64,000 nucleotides of DNA from assembly GCA_030837965.1 (NCBI GenBank), contig JAUTXP010000030.1:22525-86524 (forward strand), read 5' to 3'. The notes below the pieces were generated by a model. It was not told the DNA's origin. It ran no database searches and saw nothing but the letters and a program-made list of their open reading frames with translations. Position numbers and translations under genes: made by a program. Shown in pieces: positions 25,604 to 32,812 of the stretch (the stretch's first letter is position 1; every line of letters begins with the position of its first letter). Origin of the DNA: Acidimicrobiaceae bacterium. Lineage in GTDB: Bacteria > Actinomycetota > Acidimicrobiia > Acidimicrobiales > JAUTXP01.

Positions 25604-26713
25604 ATGGTCTCGACCGTCATCGTCATCGTGGTGGCCCTCGGCTGTTTCGCGGGCACGGTCGTGTGGAGCCGGTCCGCGCTACGGCTCGGCCGGGCCTGTC
25701 AGCGCATCGAGCAGGACCTGGCCGCCGTCCCCATGCGGGGCGAGAGCCCGGCCGCCGAGCTGGCCCGCTCCGACTTCCGCAAGGAGCTGCACACCGCAAT
25801 CCTCTACGGCCTCCTCACGGTCGTCATCTTGTTGACCGGCTTGTCGGAGAACCTGTCTGACCGGGTGGCGTTCGACGCCTTGCGCCTGTTGCTGCTGGTG
25901 CCGGTGGTCGTCTCGCTGATCAACGGTCGGCGATTCCTCGACGAGGCCCGCCAGGCCGAGGAGCGGTTCCTGATCGAGCGCCGGGCCAAGGAGGTGGCCA
26001 CCCAGGAGGTGAGCGCACCCCTCGCGTGGGCCGCCCGTTTGGCGCCCGCCGAGTTGCCGCCCATTGAGGGCTTCGAGGTCGGTCGCGTGTACGAGCCGGG
26101 GTCCGGCGCCATGGCGGGCGACTTCTACGACCTGTACCACACGGCCCCGAGCAGGCTGGCCGCGGTGATCGGCGACGTCGCGGGCCACGGCATCGAGCCC
26201 TCCATCACCGCGTTTCAGGTCAAGTACCTGTTGCGTGTCTTTCTGCGTGAGTACCGCGATCCTGCGCAGGCCTTGGAGGAGTTGAACCTGGTGCTGTCGG
26301 CCAGCGGACGGCCCGAGGACCTGGTGTCGCTGTGCGCGGTGGTGTTCGACTCCGCTGCCGGGTCGCTGCGGTTCGCGTCAGCGGGCCACCCGCCCGCGTG
26401 GATCTGGCACGACGGCGAAGTCCGCCCCCTTCGTTCCACCGGCCCGCTGCTGACGCTCGACCCGAAGGGCACGTACGTGAGCTATGAGTTCCCGCTCAAT
26501 CCAGGCGACGTCGCCCTGCTCTATACGGACGGTCTTTCCGAGGCCAGGGCGGGGGAGCAGTTGTTCGGCGAGGACCGCATCGCGGCCATGCTGCGGCGCG
26601 ATCCCGGTGAGGACCTGACGACGCTGTGCAAGGGTTTGCTCGAGGCGGCACGCGACTTCGCCACCGCCCCCCTGACCGACGACATCGCCATCCTCGCCAT
26701 TCGGAGAACCTGA
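25604..26713 (+). CDS. Membrane-anchored PP2C/SpoIIE-type serine phosphatase
   Basis: A 369-residue protein. Residues 1-23 and about 64-105 form membrane helices; the C-terminal 220 residues are an RsbU/SpoIIE-like PP2C phosphatase with the metal ligands in GAMAGDFYDLYH, VIGDVAGHGIEPSI, DVALLYTDGLSEAR and PLTDDIAILAI. Such enzymes usually dephosphorylate anti-anti-sigma factors in stress signalling. No sigma-factor genes are adjacent, so the partner is unknown. It starts 4 nt after der and is probably co-transcribed with it. Confidence 0.85.
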   Translation: MVSTVIVIVVALGCFAGTVVWSRSALRLGRACQRIEQDLAAVPMRGESPAAELARSDFRKELHTAILYGLLTVVILLTGLSENLSDRVAFDALRLLLLVPVVVSLINGRRFLDEARQAEERFLIERRAKEVATQEVSAPLAWAARLAPAELPPIEGFEVGRVYEPGSGAMAGDFYDLYHTAPSRLAAVIGDVAGHGIEPSITAFQVKYLLRVFLREYRDPAQALEELNLVLSASGRPEDLVSLCAVVFDSAAGSLRFASAGHPPAWIWHDGEVRPLRSTGPLLTLDPKGTYVSYEFPLNPGDVALLYTDGLSEARAGEQLFGEDRIAAMLRRDPGEDLTTLCKGLLEAARDFATAPLTDDIAILAIRRT

Positions 26714-26792
26714 GGCCCATGCCCGCATCCGCACTTGCATCAGCACCGGCAGTCATTCACCGAGCAGCACCGGCCGACGACCGGCACCACGC

Positions 26793-28319
26793 ATGACGGA
26801 GGACATCGCCAGGGCCACCGAACGGGCCTTGCAGGGCAACCTGGCCAAGGAGCAGGAGAAGCTGGCCCGGCAGAACAAGCTCTTCGTGCGCGATCGGCTG
26901 GCCCTGTTGTTGGACGAGGGATCGTTCGTCGAGGACGCCCTGTTGGCCAACGCCAACGCCCCCACGAACGACCTGCCCGCGGACGGCGTGGTCACCGGAC
27001 GGGGCATGGTCGACGGCAGGCCGGTGTGCGTCATGGCCAACGACCCCACGGTGAAGGCGGGGTCGTGGGGGGCGCGCACGGTCGAGAAGATCGTGCGGCT
27101 GACCGAGTACGCGCTGGCCCACGAGCTTCCGGTGTTCTGGCTGGTCGACTCGGCCGGGGCCCGCATCACCGATCAGGTGCAGCTCTTCCCCGGGCGGCGG
27201 GGCGCGGGCCACATCTTCTACAACCAGGTGCGGCTGTCGGGCCGCGTCCCGCAGATCTGCTGCCTGTTCGGCCCGTCGGCCGCAGGGGGCGCCTACATCC
27301 CCGCGTTCTGCGACGTGGTGTTCATGGTCGAGGGCAATGCGTCGATGTACCTGGGCTCGCCCCGGATGGCCGAGATGGTGATCGGCGAGATCACCACGTT
27401 GGAGGAGATGGGCGGCGCCCGCATGCACTGCTCGGTGTCAGGGTGCGGCGACAACCTGGCCGCGGACGACGCCTCTGCCATCGAGATGGCCCGGTGGTAC
27501 TTCTCGTATCTCCCAGGGTCGTGGCGCGAGGACCCGCCCGTGGCTCCCGCGGGCAAGCCCGTCACCACGCTGACCGCATCGATGATCCCCGAGCTCGACA
27601 CCGAGGGCTACGACGTGCGCCGGGTGATCGACGCCTTGGTGGACGAGGGCTCCTTCTTCGAGGTGAAGCCGCTCTTCGCGCCGGAGCTGGTGATCGGGTT
27701 CGCGCATGTGGAGGGCAACCCGGTCGGCATCGTGGCCAACAACCCGATGGTGAAGGGTGGCGTGCTGTTCACCGACTCGGCCGACAAGGCGGCCCGCTTC
27801 ATCTGGAATTGTGACGCCTTCAACGTGCCGCTGATCTTCCTGTGCGACGTGCCCGGTTTCATGGTGGGCACCCAGGTCGAGCGCGAGGGCATCATCCGAC
27901 ACGGGGCCAAGATGATCACGGCCGTGTCCGAGGCCACCGTGCCCAAGGTGTCGGTGATCCTGCGCAAGGCGTACGGCGCCGGGCTGTACGCCATGGCCGG
28001 ACCGGCCTTCGAGCCGGACGCGTGCATCGCGTTGCCGTCGGCCAAGATCGCGGTGATGGGGCCGGAGGCGGCCATCAACGCGGTCTACGCCAACAAGATC
28101 GCGGCCATCGAGGGCGAAGACGAGAAGGCCGCGTTCGTGGCCGAGCGACGGGCCGAGTACGAGGCCGACGTCGACCTGCTCCGACTGGCCGCCGACCTGG
28201 TGATCGACGCTGTGGTGCAGCCCGAGTCGCTGCGCGACGAACTGGTCCGGCGGCTGGCGCTGGCGTCGAGCAAGGGTCGGGCGTTCAGCGAGCGGAGGCA
28301 CGGGGTCCCGCCCGTATGA
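26793..28319 (+). CDS. Acyl-CoA carboxylase carboxyltransferase, beta subunit
   Basis: A 508-residue biotin-dependent carboxyltransferase with two crotonase-like halves. Characteristic oxyanion loops are FGPSAAGGAYIPAFCDVVFM and, in the second half, RKAYGAGLYAMAGPAFEPD; DVPGFMVGTQVEREGIIRHG is also typical. It transfers carboxyl from biotin to an acyl-CoA such as acetyl-, propionyl- or methylcrotonyl-CoA. The next gene, an HMG-CoA-lyase-like protein overlapping by 4 nt, would fit leucine breakdown (methylcrotonyl-CoA), but no biotin carboxylase subunit is nearby, so the substrate stays open. Confidence 0.88.
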   Translation: MTEDIARATERALQGNLAKEQEKLARQNKLFVRDRLALLLDEGSFVEDALLANANAPTNDLPADGVVTGRGMVDGRPVCVMANDPTVKAGSWGARTVEKIVRLTEYALAHELPVFWLVDSAGARITDQVQLFPGRRGAGHIFYNQVRLSGRVPQICCLFGPSAAGGAYIPAFCDVVFMVEGNASMYLGSPRMAEMVIGEITTLEEMGGARMHCSVSGCGDNLAADDASAIEMARWYFSYLPGSWREDPPVAPAGKPVTTLTASMIPELDTEGYDVRRVIDALVDEGSFFEVKPLFAPELVIGFAHVEGNPVGIVANNPMVKGGVLFTDSADKAARFIWNCDAFNVPLIFLCDVPGFMVGTQVEREGIIRHGAKMITAVSEATVPKVSVILRKAYGAGLYAMAGPAFEPDACIALPSAKIAVMGPEAAINAVYANKIAAIEGEDEKAAFVAERRAEYEADVDLLRLAADLVIDAVVQPESLRDELVRRLALASSKGRAFSERRHGVPPV

Positions 28320-29203
28320 CGGCGGGAGCCGACTCGGTCGATGTGCGCGAGGTGGGGCCCCGCGACGGGTTGCAGGCCGAGGCGCCCATCGCGGTCCGGG
28401 ACCGAGTGCGTTTGATCGCGGCGCTGTTCGACGCAGGCGTCCGCCATGTCGAGGCCTGCTCGTTCGTGTCGCCCAAGGCCGTGCCATCGATGGCCGGCGC
28501 GGCCGAAGTGGTGTCCGCGCTGCGGCCGCCTGCCGATGCGCGAGTGGTCGCTTTGGTGCCCAACCTTCGGGGTGCGGAGTTGGCCGGCGACGCGGGCGTG
28601 CGCGAGCTGTCGGTCACGATCAGTGCGTCGCCCGCGTACAACGAGAAGAACGTGCGCATGTCGGTGGACGAGTCGGTCGAGTCGATCGCGGCGATCGCCA
28701 AGCTGGGCATGCCCGTCGATGCGGTCGTTTCGTGCGCATTCGGGTCGCCCTATGAGGGCGACATCGCCGTGGCCGCGGTGGCCGAGTTGGGCCGGCGGCT
28801 GCTCGATGTCGGCGCGGCCACCTTGACCCTGGCCGACACCACGGGCATGGCCACGCCCCGGCGCGTCGAGGAGGTGTTGGCCGCGACGGGGACCGACGTC
28901 GGCCTGCACCTGCACGAAACCCGCGGGACCGGGCTGGTGAACGCGTATGCGGCATGGCAGGCGGGCGTGCGCCGGTTCGACACGTCGGTCGGCGGCCTGG
29001 GCGGCTCGCCGTTCGCGGCAGGGGCGGCGGGCAACCTGGCCACCGAGGACCTGGTCCACTTGTTGGACGACCTCGGCGTGGTGACGGGCATCGACTTGGA
29101 CCGGCTGTTGGCGGCCAGCGGGTTGGTGGCATCGCTGGTGGGGCACGCCGTGCCGAGTCGGGTGGCCGGCGCCGGGCCTCGGACCCGTCTGGCTCCGGCG
29201 TAA
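28316..29203 (+). CDS. Hydroxymethylglutaryl-CoA lyase-like protein
   Basis: A 295-residue TIM-barrel protein of the HMG-CoA lyase/DRE-TIM family: VREVGPRDGLQAEA at the N terminus, the metal-site histidines in DVGLHLHETRGTGLVNAYAA, and GGLGGSPFAAGAAGNLATED. True HMG-CoA lyases carry a catalytic cysteine in GGLGGCP; here the position is Ser231. Activity is therefore uncertain: it may be impaired, or another acyl-CoA may be the substrate. The ATG overlaps the stop of the carboxyltransferase gene, so the two act together. Confidence 0.78.
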   Translation: MTAGADSVDVREVGPRDGLQAEAPIAVRDRVRLIAALFDAGVRHVEACSFVSPKAVPSMAGAAEVVSALRPPADARVVALVPNLRGAELAGDAGVRELSVTISASPAYNEKNVRMSVDESVESIAAIAKLGMPVDAVVSCAFGSPYEGDIAVAAVAELGRRLLDVGAATLTLADTTGMATPRRVEEVLAATGTDVGLHLHETRGTGLVNAYAAWQAGVRRFDTSVGGLGGSPFAAGAAGNLATEDLVHLLDDLGVVTGIDLDRLLAASGLVASLVGHAVPSRVAGAGPRTRLAPA

Positions 29204-29248
29204 GTCGCGGCCGGTTGGCCGCGGCCGGTTGGGCGCGGCCAACGCCCG

Positions 29249-29254
29249 TACACT
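29249..29254 (+). promoter_or_regulatory. -10-like TACACT
   Basis: TACACT ends 6 nt before the GTG at 29261. Confidence 0.4.
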
Positions 29255-29260
29255 CGGCCG

Positions 29261-29473
29261 GTGCCGTGGTGCGACGAGTGCAGTCGGTACTGGAGCCCGG
29301 TGTCGGTGCGCAGCGCGACGTGTCCTGCGTGCGGGGGCGAGTTGGAGGGCGCCGCCGTCCGCGAGGACGTGCCCAAGGTGCCGTGGCACTTCACCCTGCT
29401 GCTCGTCGCCCTGGGCCTCTACCTGTCGTGGCGGTTCGTCCAACTCGCCCTCTGGCTGGCCCACCGCCTCTAA
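29261..29473 (+). CDS. Small zinc-ribbon protein with one membrane helix
   Basis: A 70-residue protein. The N-terminal 30 residues hold two CXXC pairs (WCDECSRYW and TCPACGGEL), a zinc-ribbon pattern; the C-terminal part is a single membrane helix (FTLLLVALGLYLSWRFVQLALWLA). The GTG start has a TACACT hexamer 6 nt upstream. No function is recognised. A very C-rich low-complexity stretch (29473-29520) follows the stop. Confidence 0.7.
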   Translation: MPWCDECSRYWSPVSVRSATCPACGGELEGAAVREDVPKVPWHFTLLLVALGLYLSWRFVQLALWLAHRL

Positions 29474-29545
29474 CCCCCAACCCCCCCGCCCCCCCGCCCC
29501 CTGGCCGCCCGCCCCCCGCCCGGCCTGGACCCACCCGCCATTCCG

Positions 29546-29592
29546 TTCTGGGCACCTTTTCTTGTCCCAGGGCGAAGAAAAGGTGCCCAGAA
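29546..29592. terminator. Perfect 18-bp hairpin upstream of tRNA-Pro
   Basis: TTCTGGGCACCTTTTCTT (29546-29563) and its exact complement (29575-29592) flank an 11-nt loop. It follows the zinc-ribbon gene by 72 nt and precedes the tRNA promoter. It probably ends transcription; no T-run follows. Confidence 0.55.
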
Positions 29593-29621
29593 GCGGGGAG
29601 GGGGCGGACGGTGCGGGCGGC

Positions 29622-29627
29622 TAGCAT
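29622..29627 (+). promoter_or_regulatory. -10-like TAGCAT for tRNA-Pro
   Basis: TAGCAT ends 9 nt before the first base of the tRNA acceptor stem, a usual position for a tRNA promoter. Confidence 0.4.
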
Positions 29628-29636
29628 GGGCGGCTT

Positions 29637-29714
29637 CGGGCTGTGGCGCAGCTTGGTTAGCGCGCTTGACTGGGGGTCAAGAGGTCGGGAGTTCAAATCT
29701 CCCCAGCCCGACCA
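29637..29714 (+). tRNA. tRNA-Pro (anticodon GGG)
   Basis: Cloverleaf read by eye: acceptor stem CGGGCTG (29637-29643) pairs with CAGCCCG (29704-29710); D stem GCGC/GCGC; anticodon stem CTTGA/TCAAG with loop CTGGGGG giving anticodon GGG at 29672-29674; T stem GGGAG/CTCCC with loop TTCAAAT. The discriminator is A29711 and CCA is encoded at 29712-29714. Confidence 0.95.
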
Positions 29715-29729
29715 GCAAAGGTCAGCTCA

Positions 29730-29753
29730 GAGGGCGCCCATATGGGCGCCCTC
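29730..29753. terminator. Perfect 24-bp palindrome after tRNA-Pro
   Basis: GAGGGCGCCCAT and ATGGGCGCCCTC are exact complements with no spacer, 16 nt after the tRNA CCA end. It is a likely tRNA terminator or processing hairpin, without a T-run. Confidence 0.55.
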
Positions 29754-29893
29754 GTCGCGGCGGGCCGTCGATTGCTGACGGGTCGACCCGACGGCAGCGT
29801 CGGAGGCCCGTGCGGCCGGTGCATCCGACTCGACCGGCACGCCGCACTGGGTGGACCGTTCTGCAACAATCATGAAGTGTTGGGGGTCGAGCG

Positions 29894-30408
29894 GTGACCG
29901 GGGTTCGGAGTCGATGGTGTCTCGGCCTCATCGTTGCCGTTATGCAGTTCCTCGGTGTACGCGCCGCCCCAGCGGGAACGCCGCCCGCGAAGTCGCCGAA
30001 TTTCACGGACTGCTCTGTGCCCGACCCCGGGTTTCCTATTTCGAAGGCAGCCCGATGTGGACGGTGAAATCGGATTTCGGGAACTACTGCCTTGGCGACG
30101 AGCCCTCGCCGGACGCGAGCTTCGCTTGGGGCTCCGTCAACGCCACTCCGGGACCACGGCGGAGGGTCAGGCCGGTTGTACGCGCACGACGGCCGGCGAC
30201 TGCTATGGCGTGAGCGGCTCCACGTCCCCCCGCCGAGTTCTACCCGTTCACCTTTACCGTCTGCGTCCGCGCCACGGCCCACGGCTACGCCGTATCGGCC
30301 AATCAGATCAGGCCCACGGCCGTGTTTTCTGAAGGACCGGGCTGCGTCGAGACGTGCCCGCCGCCGGGCCATTGCGTCCAGCCCGATGCCGCGAGGCGAG
30401 AGCGATGA
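29894..30408 (+). pseudogene. Broken gene for a secreted cysteine-containing protein
   Basis: Protein-like sequence continues across three frames. From GTG 29894 it reads a signal-peptide-like start (WCLGLIVAVMQFLGVRAAPA) and SPNFTDCSVPDPG. After a shift near 30030 it reads YFEGSPMWTVKSDFGNYCLG. After a second near 30145, TTAEGQAGCTRTTAGDCYG. After a third near 30228, PAEFYPFTFTVCVRATAHGY up to TGA 30406-30408, overlapping the next ATG. No frame is open throughout. Three indels in 500 bp, against none evident in the neighbours, suggest decay rather than sequencing error. The original function is not recognised. Confidence 0.55.
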
Positions 30409-31277
30409 CCGTCCGAGGCCGCTGGTCCGCGTCCGCTGCGGCCGCGGCCGCCCATATCGCCGTCGCCGTCGTGCTGCTGACGATCGGCGCGTGCAGTGAC
30501 CGCTCGGGCCCCGCGGCCACGGGCGGACCTGGCGCCCGCGACGATGCCCTGTCTCCGTCCACGGGCACTGCCGGCTCCGACGTCTCGGCGCCGAGCCCGC
30601 CCGCGTCACCGTCATCGCCGGGCGGAAAGCGTTCGGGCTCGTCGGCAGGCTCGTCAGGCGCGGCAGGCCGGGCCCAGTCGGCAGGGACAGGCTCTCGCCC
30701 TGCGGCGTCGGCCCAGCCGCCCGCGTCCCGGTGCACGGGAGTGGCGGACGCCTCCAGCCAGGCGGGCCAGTCGTCCTACCCCGAGTTCCACTCGCTCGCC
30801 GACTCGCCCCACGACGAAGCGCTCGCCTGGGACGGCCTGTCCACATGGTGGAGTTGCCGCCCCCTTTTCCGGGCGCCGGCGCCGTTGGGCACGATCGAGC
30901 ACGACTATGCCTGGAGCATCGCAGGCGGTTCTCGGGGCGACCCGGCCACGGCGCCTTCCGCCGCCCTGGTCGTCTACGACACCCGCCGGGCCCCGGTCGA
31001 GACGAACGACCTGATCGGCGTCGTCCGTGGCGGCGGCTACGCCATCGGCCATCACCGCTTGACCAACCCACCGTCGATGACCCCGCCCGCCACGGCCACG
31101 TCGGTCGACTTCGGCCCCGGCCCGGGCAAGCAATGGACGATGGATCTCGGCGACGGCTCGGTGATCCGCTTCACCCGATGGGAGTTCGCGGGCCAGGCGC
31201 TCGTCGTCTACACCTCGACGGCCTACGCCACCGACGCCGACGTGCGCGCCTTCGTGGGCTCTATGCGCCAGGTCTGA
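30405..31277 (+). CDS. Putative lipoprotein, unknown function
   Basis: A 290-residue protein with a lipoprotein signal peptide: a basic N terminus, a hydrophobic stretch and the lipobox LTIGAC with the lipidated Cys at about residue 30. A Ser/Pro/Gly-rich linker (about 35-110) leads to a C-terminal domain of about 180 residues with no recognised family (WSCRPLFRAPAPLGTIEHDY, VVRGGGYAIGHHRL, TMDLGDGSVIRFTRWEFAGQ). The ATG overlaps the end of the broken gene upstream; both encode exported proteins and may once have formed a pair. A GC-rich hairpin follows the stop. Confidence 0.7.
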   Translation: MTVRGRWSASAAAAAAHIAVAVVLLTIGACSDRSGPAATGGPGARDDALSPSTGTAGSDVSAPSPPASPSSPGGKRSGSSAGSSGAAGRAQSAGTGSRPAASAQPPASRCTGVADASSQAGQSSYPEFHSLADSPHDEALAWDGLSTWWSCRPLFRAPAPLGTIEHDYAWSIAGGSRGDPATAPSAALVVYDTRRAPVETNDLIGVVRGGGYAIGHHRLTNPPSMTPPATATSVDFGPGPGKQWTMDLGDGSVIRFTRWEFAGQALVVYTSTAYATDADVRAFVGSMRQV

Positions 31278-31282
31278 CCGGC

Positions 31283-31315
31283 GGCCCCCGCCGGCGAAAG
31301 CAGGCGGCGGGGGCC
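31283..31315. terminator. GC-rich hairpin after the lipoprotein gene
   Basis: GGCCCCCGCCG (31283-31293) and CGGCGGGGGCC (31305-31315) are exact complements, 5 nt after the stop codon. The rest of the gap to 31557 holds a weaker 8-bp inverted repeat (31419/31440) and a GGGTAC motif (31483) that could be a stress-sigma -10 element. Confidence 0.5.
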
Positions 31316-31557
31316 GGGTCATTCCCGAAGGCCAGCCCCCGCCGCGGTTCTGGCTTCGGGTACGTTCCCGAACCGGCCTCGGCCTACACGCGCCAACTCC
31401 GCACAATTGTGAACACGGCCCGTCCGGGCAAGGCCATGACGGACGGGGCGTGACACATGGCGCGCTTGCAACTGGGATACATGGGTACAACACCAGACAG
31501 CGCCCGAGTCCACCACCCCGTGGCGCGTCCGACATCCCCAACCCCCCAGGGAGATCC

Positions 31558-32067
31558 ATGAGCAACCCCATCGACGACCGCGCCCCGAGCGTGTTCGAAG
31601 CCGTGAAGGGCAAGGCCAAGGAGGTGGCAGGCGAGGTCTTCGGCAACGACGACCTGGCCCGCGAAGGCAGGCTCGAGCAGGAGAAGGTGGCGGCCGAGAA
31701 GGACGCCGTCGAGCAACGGGCCGAGGCGGCCCAGCACGAGGAGCGGGCCGAGCTGGAGGCAGCCAGGGCCCGCAACGAGGCCGAGCGAGACCGTCTGCGC
31801 GCCGAGCAGGAGCAGCGGGTGCGCGAGGAGCAGGTCGAGCAACAGCGCCAGCGGGCCGAGGAGCGAGCCGAGCAGGAGGCCCAGCGCCGAGAGTCGGCCG
31901 TCGACATGCAGGCCGAGGCCCGCATGAGTGCGGCGGAACGGGCCGAGGCCGACGCCGAGCGCCTGCGCATCCAGGCCGAGGCCAAAGCCCGGGCCGAGGA
32001 GCAGGCGGCGCAGGCCGCAGTGGCGACCGCGGCCACCATCGACGATGCCCTCGACACCACCCGCTGA
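31558..32067 (+). CDS. CsbD-like protein with long coiled coil
   Basis: A 169-residue protein. Residues about 10-45 resemble a CsbD stress-protein motif (FEAVKGKAKEVAGEVFGNDD); the rest is a charged Glu/Arg/Ala coiled coil (LEQEKVAAEKDAVEQRAEAA and onward). CsbD proteins are general-stress proteins of unknown mechanism. A Shine-Dalgarno sequence AGGGAG lies before ATG 31558. The next gene, 33 nt on, encodes another coiled-coil protein; such pairs are known in mycobacteria, so the two may work together. Confidence 0.75.
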   Translation: MSNPIDDRAPSVFEAVKGKAKEVAGEVFGNDDLAREGRLEQEKVAAEKDAVEQRAEAAQHEERAELEAARARNEAERDRLRAEQEQRVREEQVEQQRQRAEERAEQEAQRRESAVDMQAEARMSAAERAEADAERLRIQAEAKARAEEQAAQAAVATAATIDDALDTTR

Positions 32068-32100
32068 ATGAACGCATACACGATCGCTGAAAGGACAGCC

Positions 32101-32733
32101 ATGAACCTCAGAGCACTCACCATCAGATCGGTGCCCCGCCGCGTGCTCGACACGCAGCTTCGTCTGGCCCGAATCCCGCTCGACGCGCTCGAGCGGGCCA
32201 CCCGCCCCGAGGACCCCGCGCTGTGGGGGCCGAACGTCGCCTTCGACGCGGCCGAGGCCACCATCCGCGACGCGGTCGGGACGGTGTTGGGCGACAGCAC
32301 CCTGCGCCAAGAGGCCGCGCTCCAGCGGGCCAAGGTGCAAGAGCTTCGGGAGGCGGCCCGCCGCCTGGCCGACGCCGAGCAGACCCGCCGCCAAGGCGAC
32401 GCCGAGTACCAGGCCCGCCTCGAGCAGGCCGAACGGGACAAGGCCAAGGCCGAGCGCGACGCCCAGCAGCAAAAGGCCCGCATCGAGCGCGACCAGGAGC
32501 AGGCCGCCCGCCAGGTCCGCGAGGAGACGGCGCGCAAGGAGGCCCAGGTCCGCAAGGCGGCCCAGGCCCGCGAGGACCGCATCCGCAAGCAGGAGACGGC
32601 CAATCGGCTCGACGCGGCTGCGGCCGAGGCCAAGGCCCTCGATGCCAAGCAGGAGGAGTTGGCCATCCGCGAGGAGGCGGCCCGGCTCGACCAGGCCGCG
32701 TCCGCGGTGCGCACCCGGCGCAAGACCACCTGA
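32101..32733 (+). CDS. Coiled-coil protein, so-called IF2-family
   Basis: A 210-residue protein. Residues 1-75 match the start of a mycobacterial family misnamed IF2 translation initiation factor (TQLRLARIPLDALERATRPE, AFDAAEATIRDAVGTVLGD); residues 80-205 are a long Arg/Glu/Ala/Gln coiled coil. There is no GTPase motif, so it is not an initiation factor. ATG 32101 is preferred over ATG 32068 because GAAAGGAC lies just upstream. Role unknown; probably linked to the CsbD-like protein. Confidence 0.7.
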   Translation: MNLRALTIRSVPRRVLDTQLRLARIPLDALERATRPEDPALWGPNVAFDAAEATIRDAVGTVLGDSTLRQEAALQRAKVQELREAARRLADAEQTRRQGDAEYQARLEQAERDKAKAERDAQQQKARIERDQEQAARQVREETARKEAQVRKAAQAREDRIRKQETANRLDAAAAEAKALDAKQEELAIREEAARLDQAASAVRTRRKTT

Positions 32734-32800
32734 CGGCCGAGACCACCTGACGGCGAAGACCACCTGACGGCGGGGAACTGACGGCGGGCTGGGCGGTTTG

Positions 32801-32806
32801 TAACCT
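32801..32806 (+). promoter_or_regulatory. -10-like TAACCT
   Basis: TAACCT ends 6 nt before GTG 32813 of the cyclase fusion gene. Confidence 0.4.
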
Positions 32807-32812
32807 TCGTCC

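Noticed and set aside
29851..30213. A 120-residue plus-strand open frame as an intact gene
   Set aside because: Only its central part looks protein-like; the flanking protein-like sequence is in other frames, which fits a broken gene.
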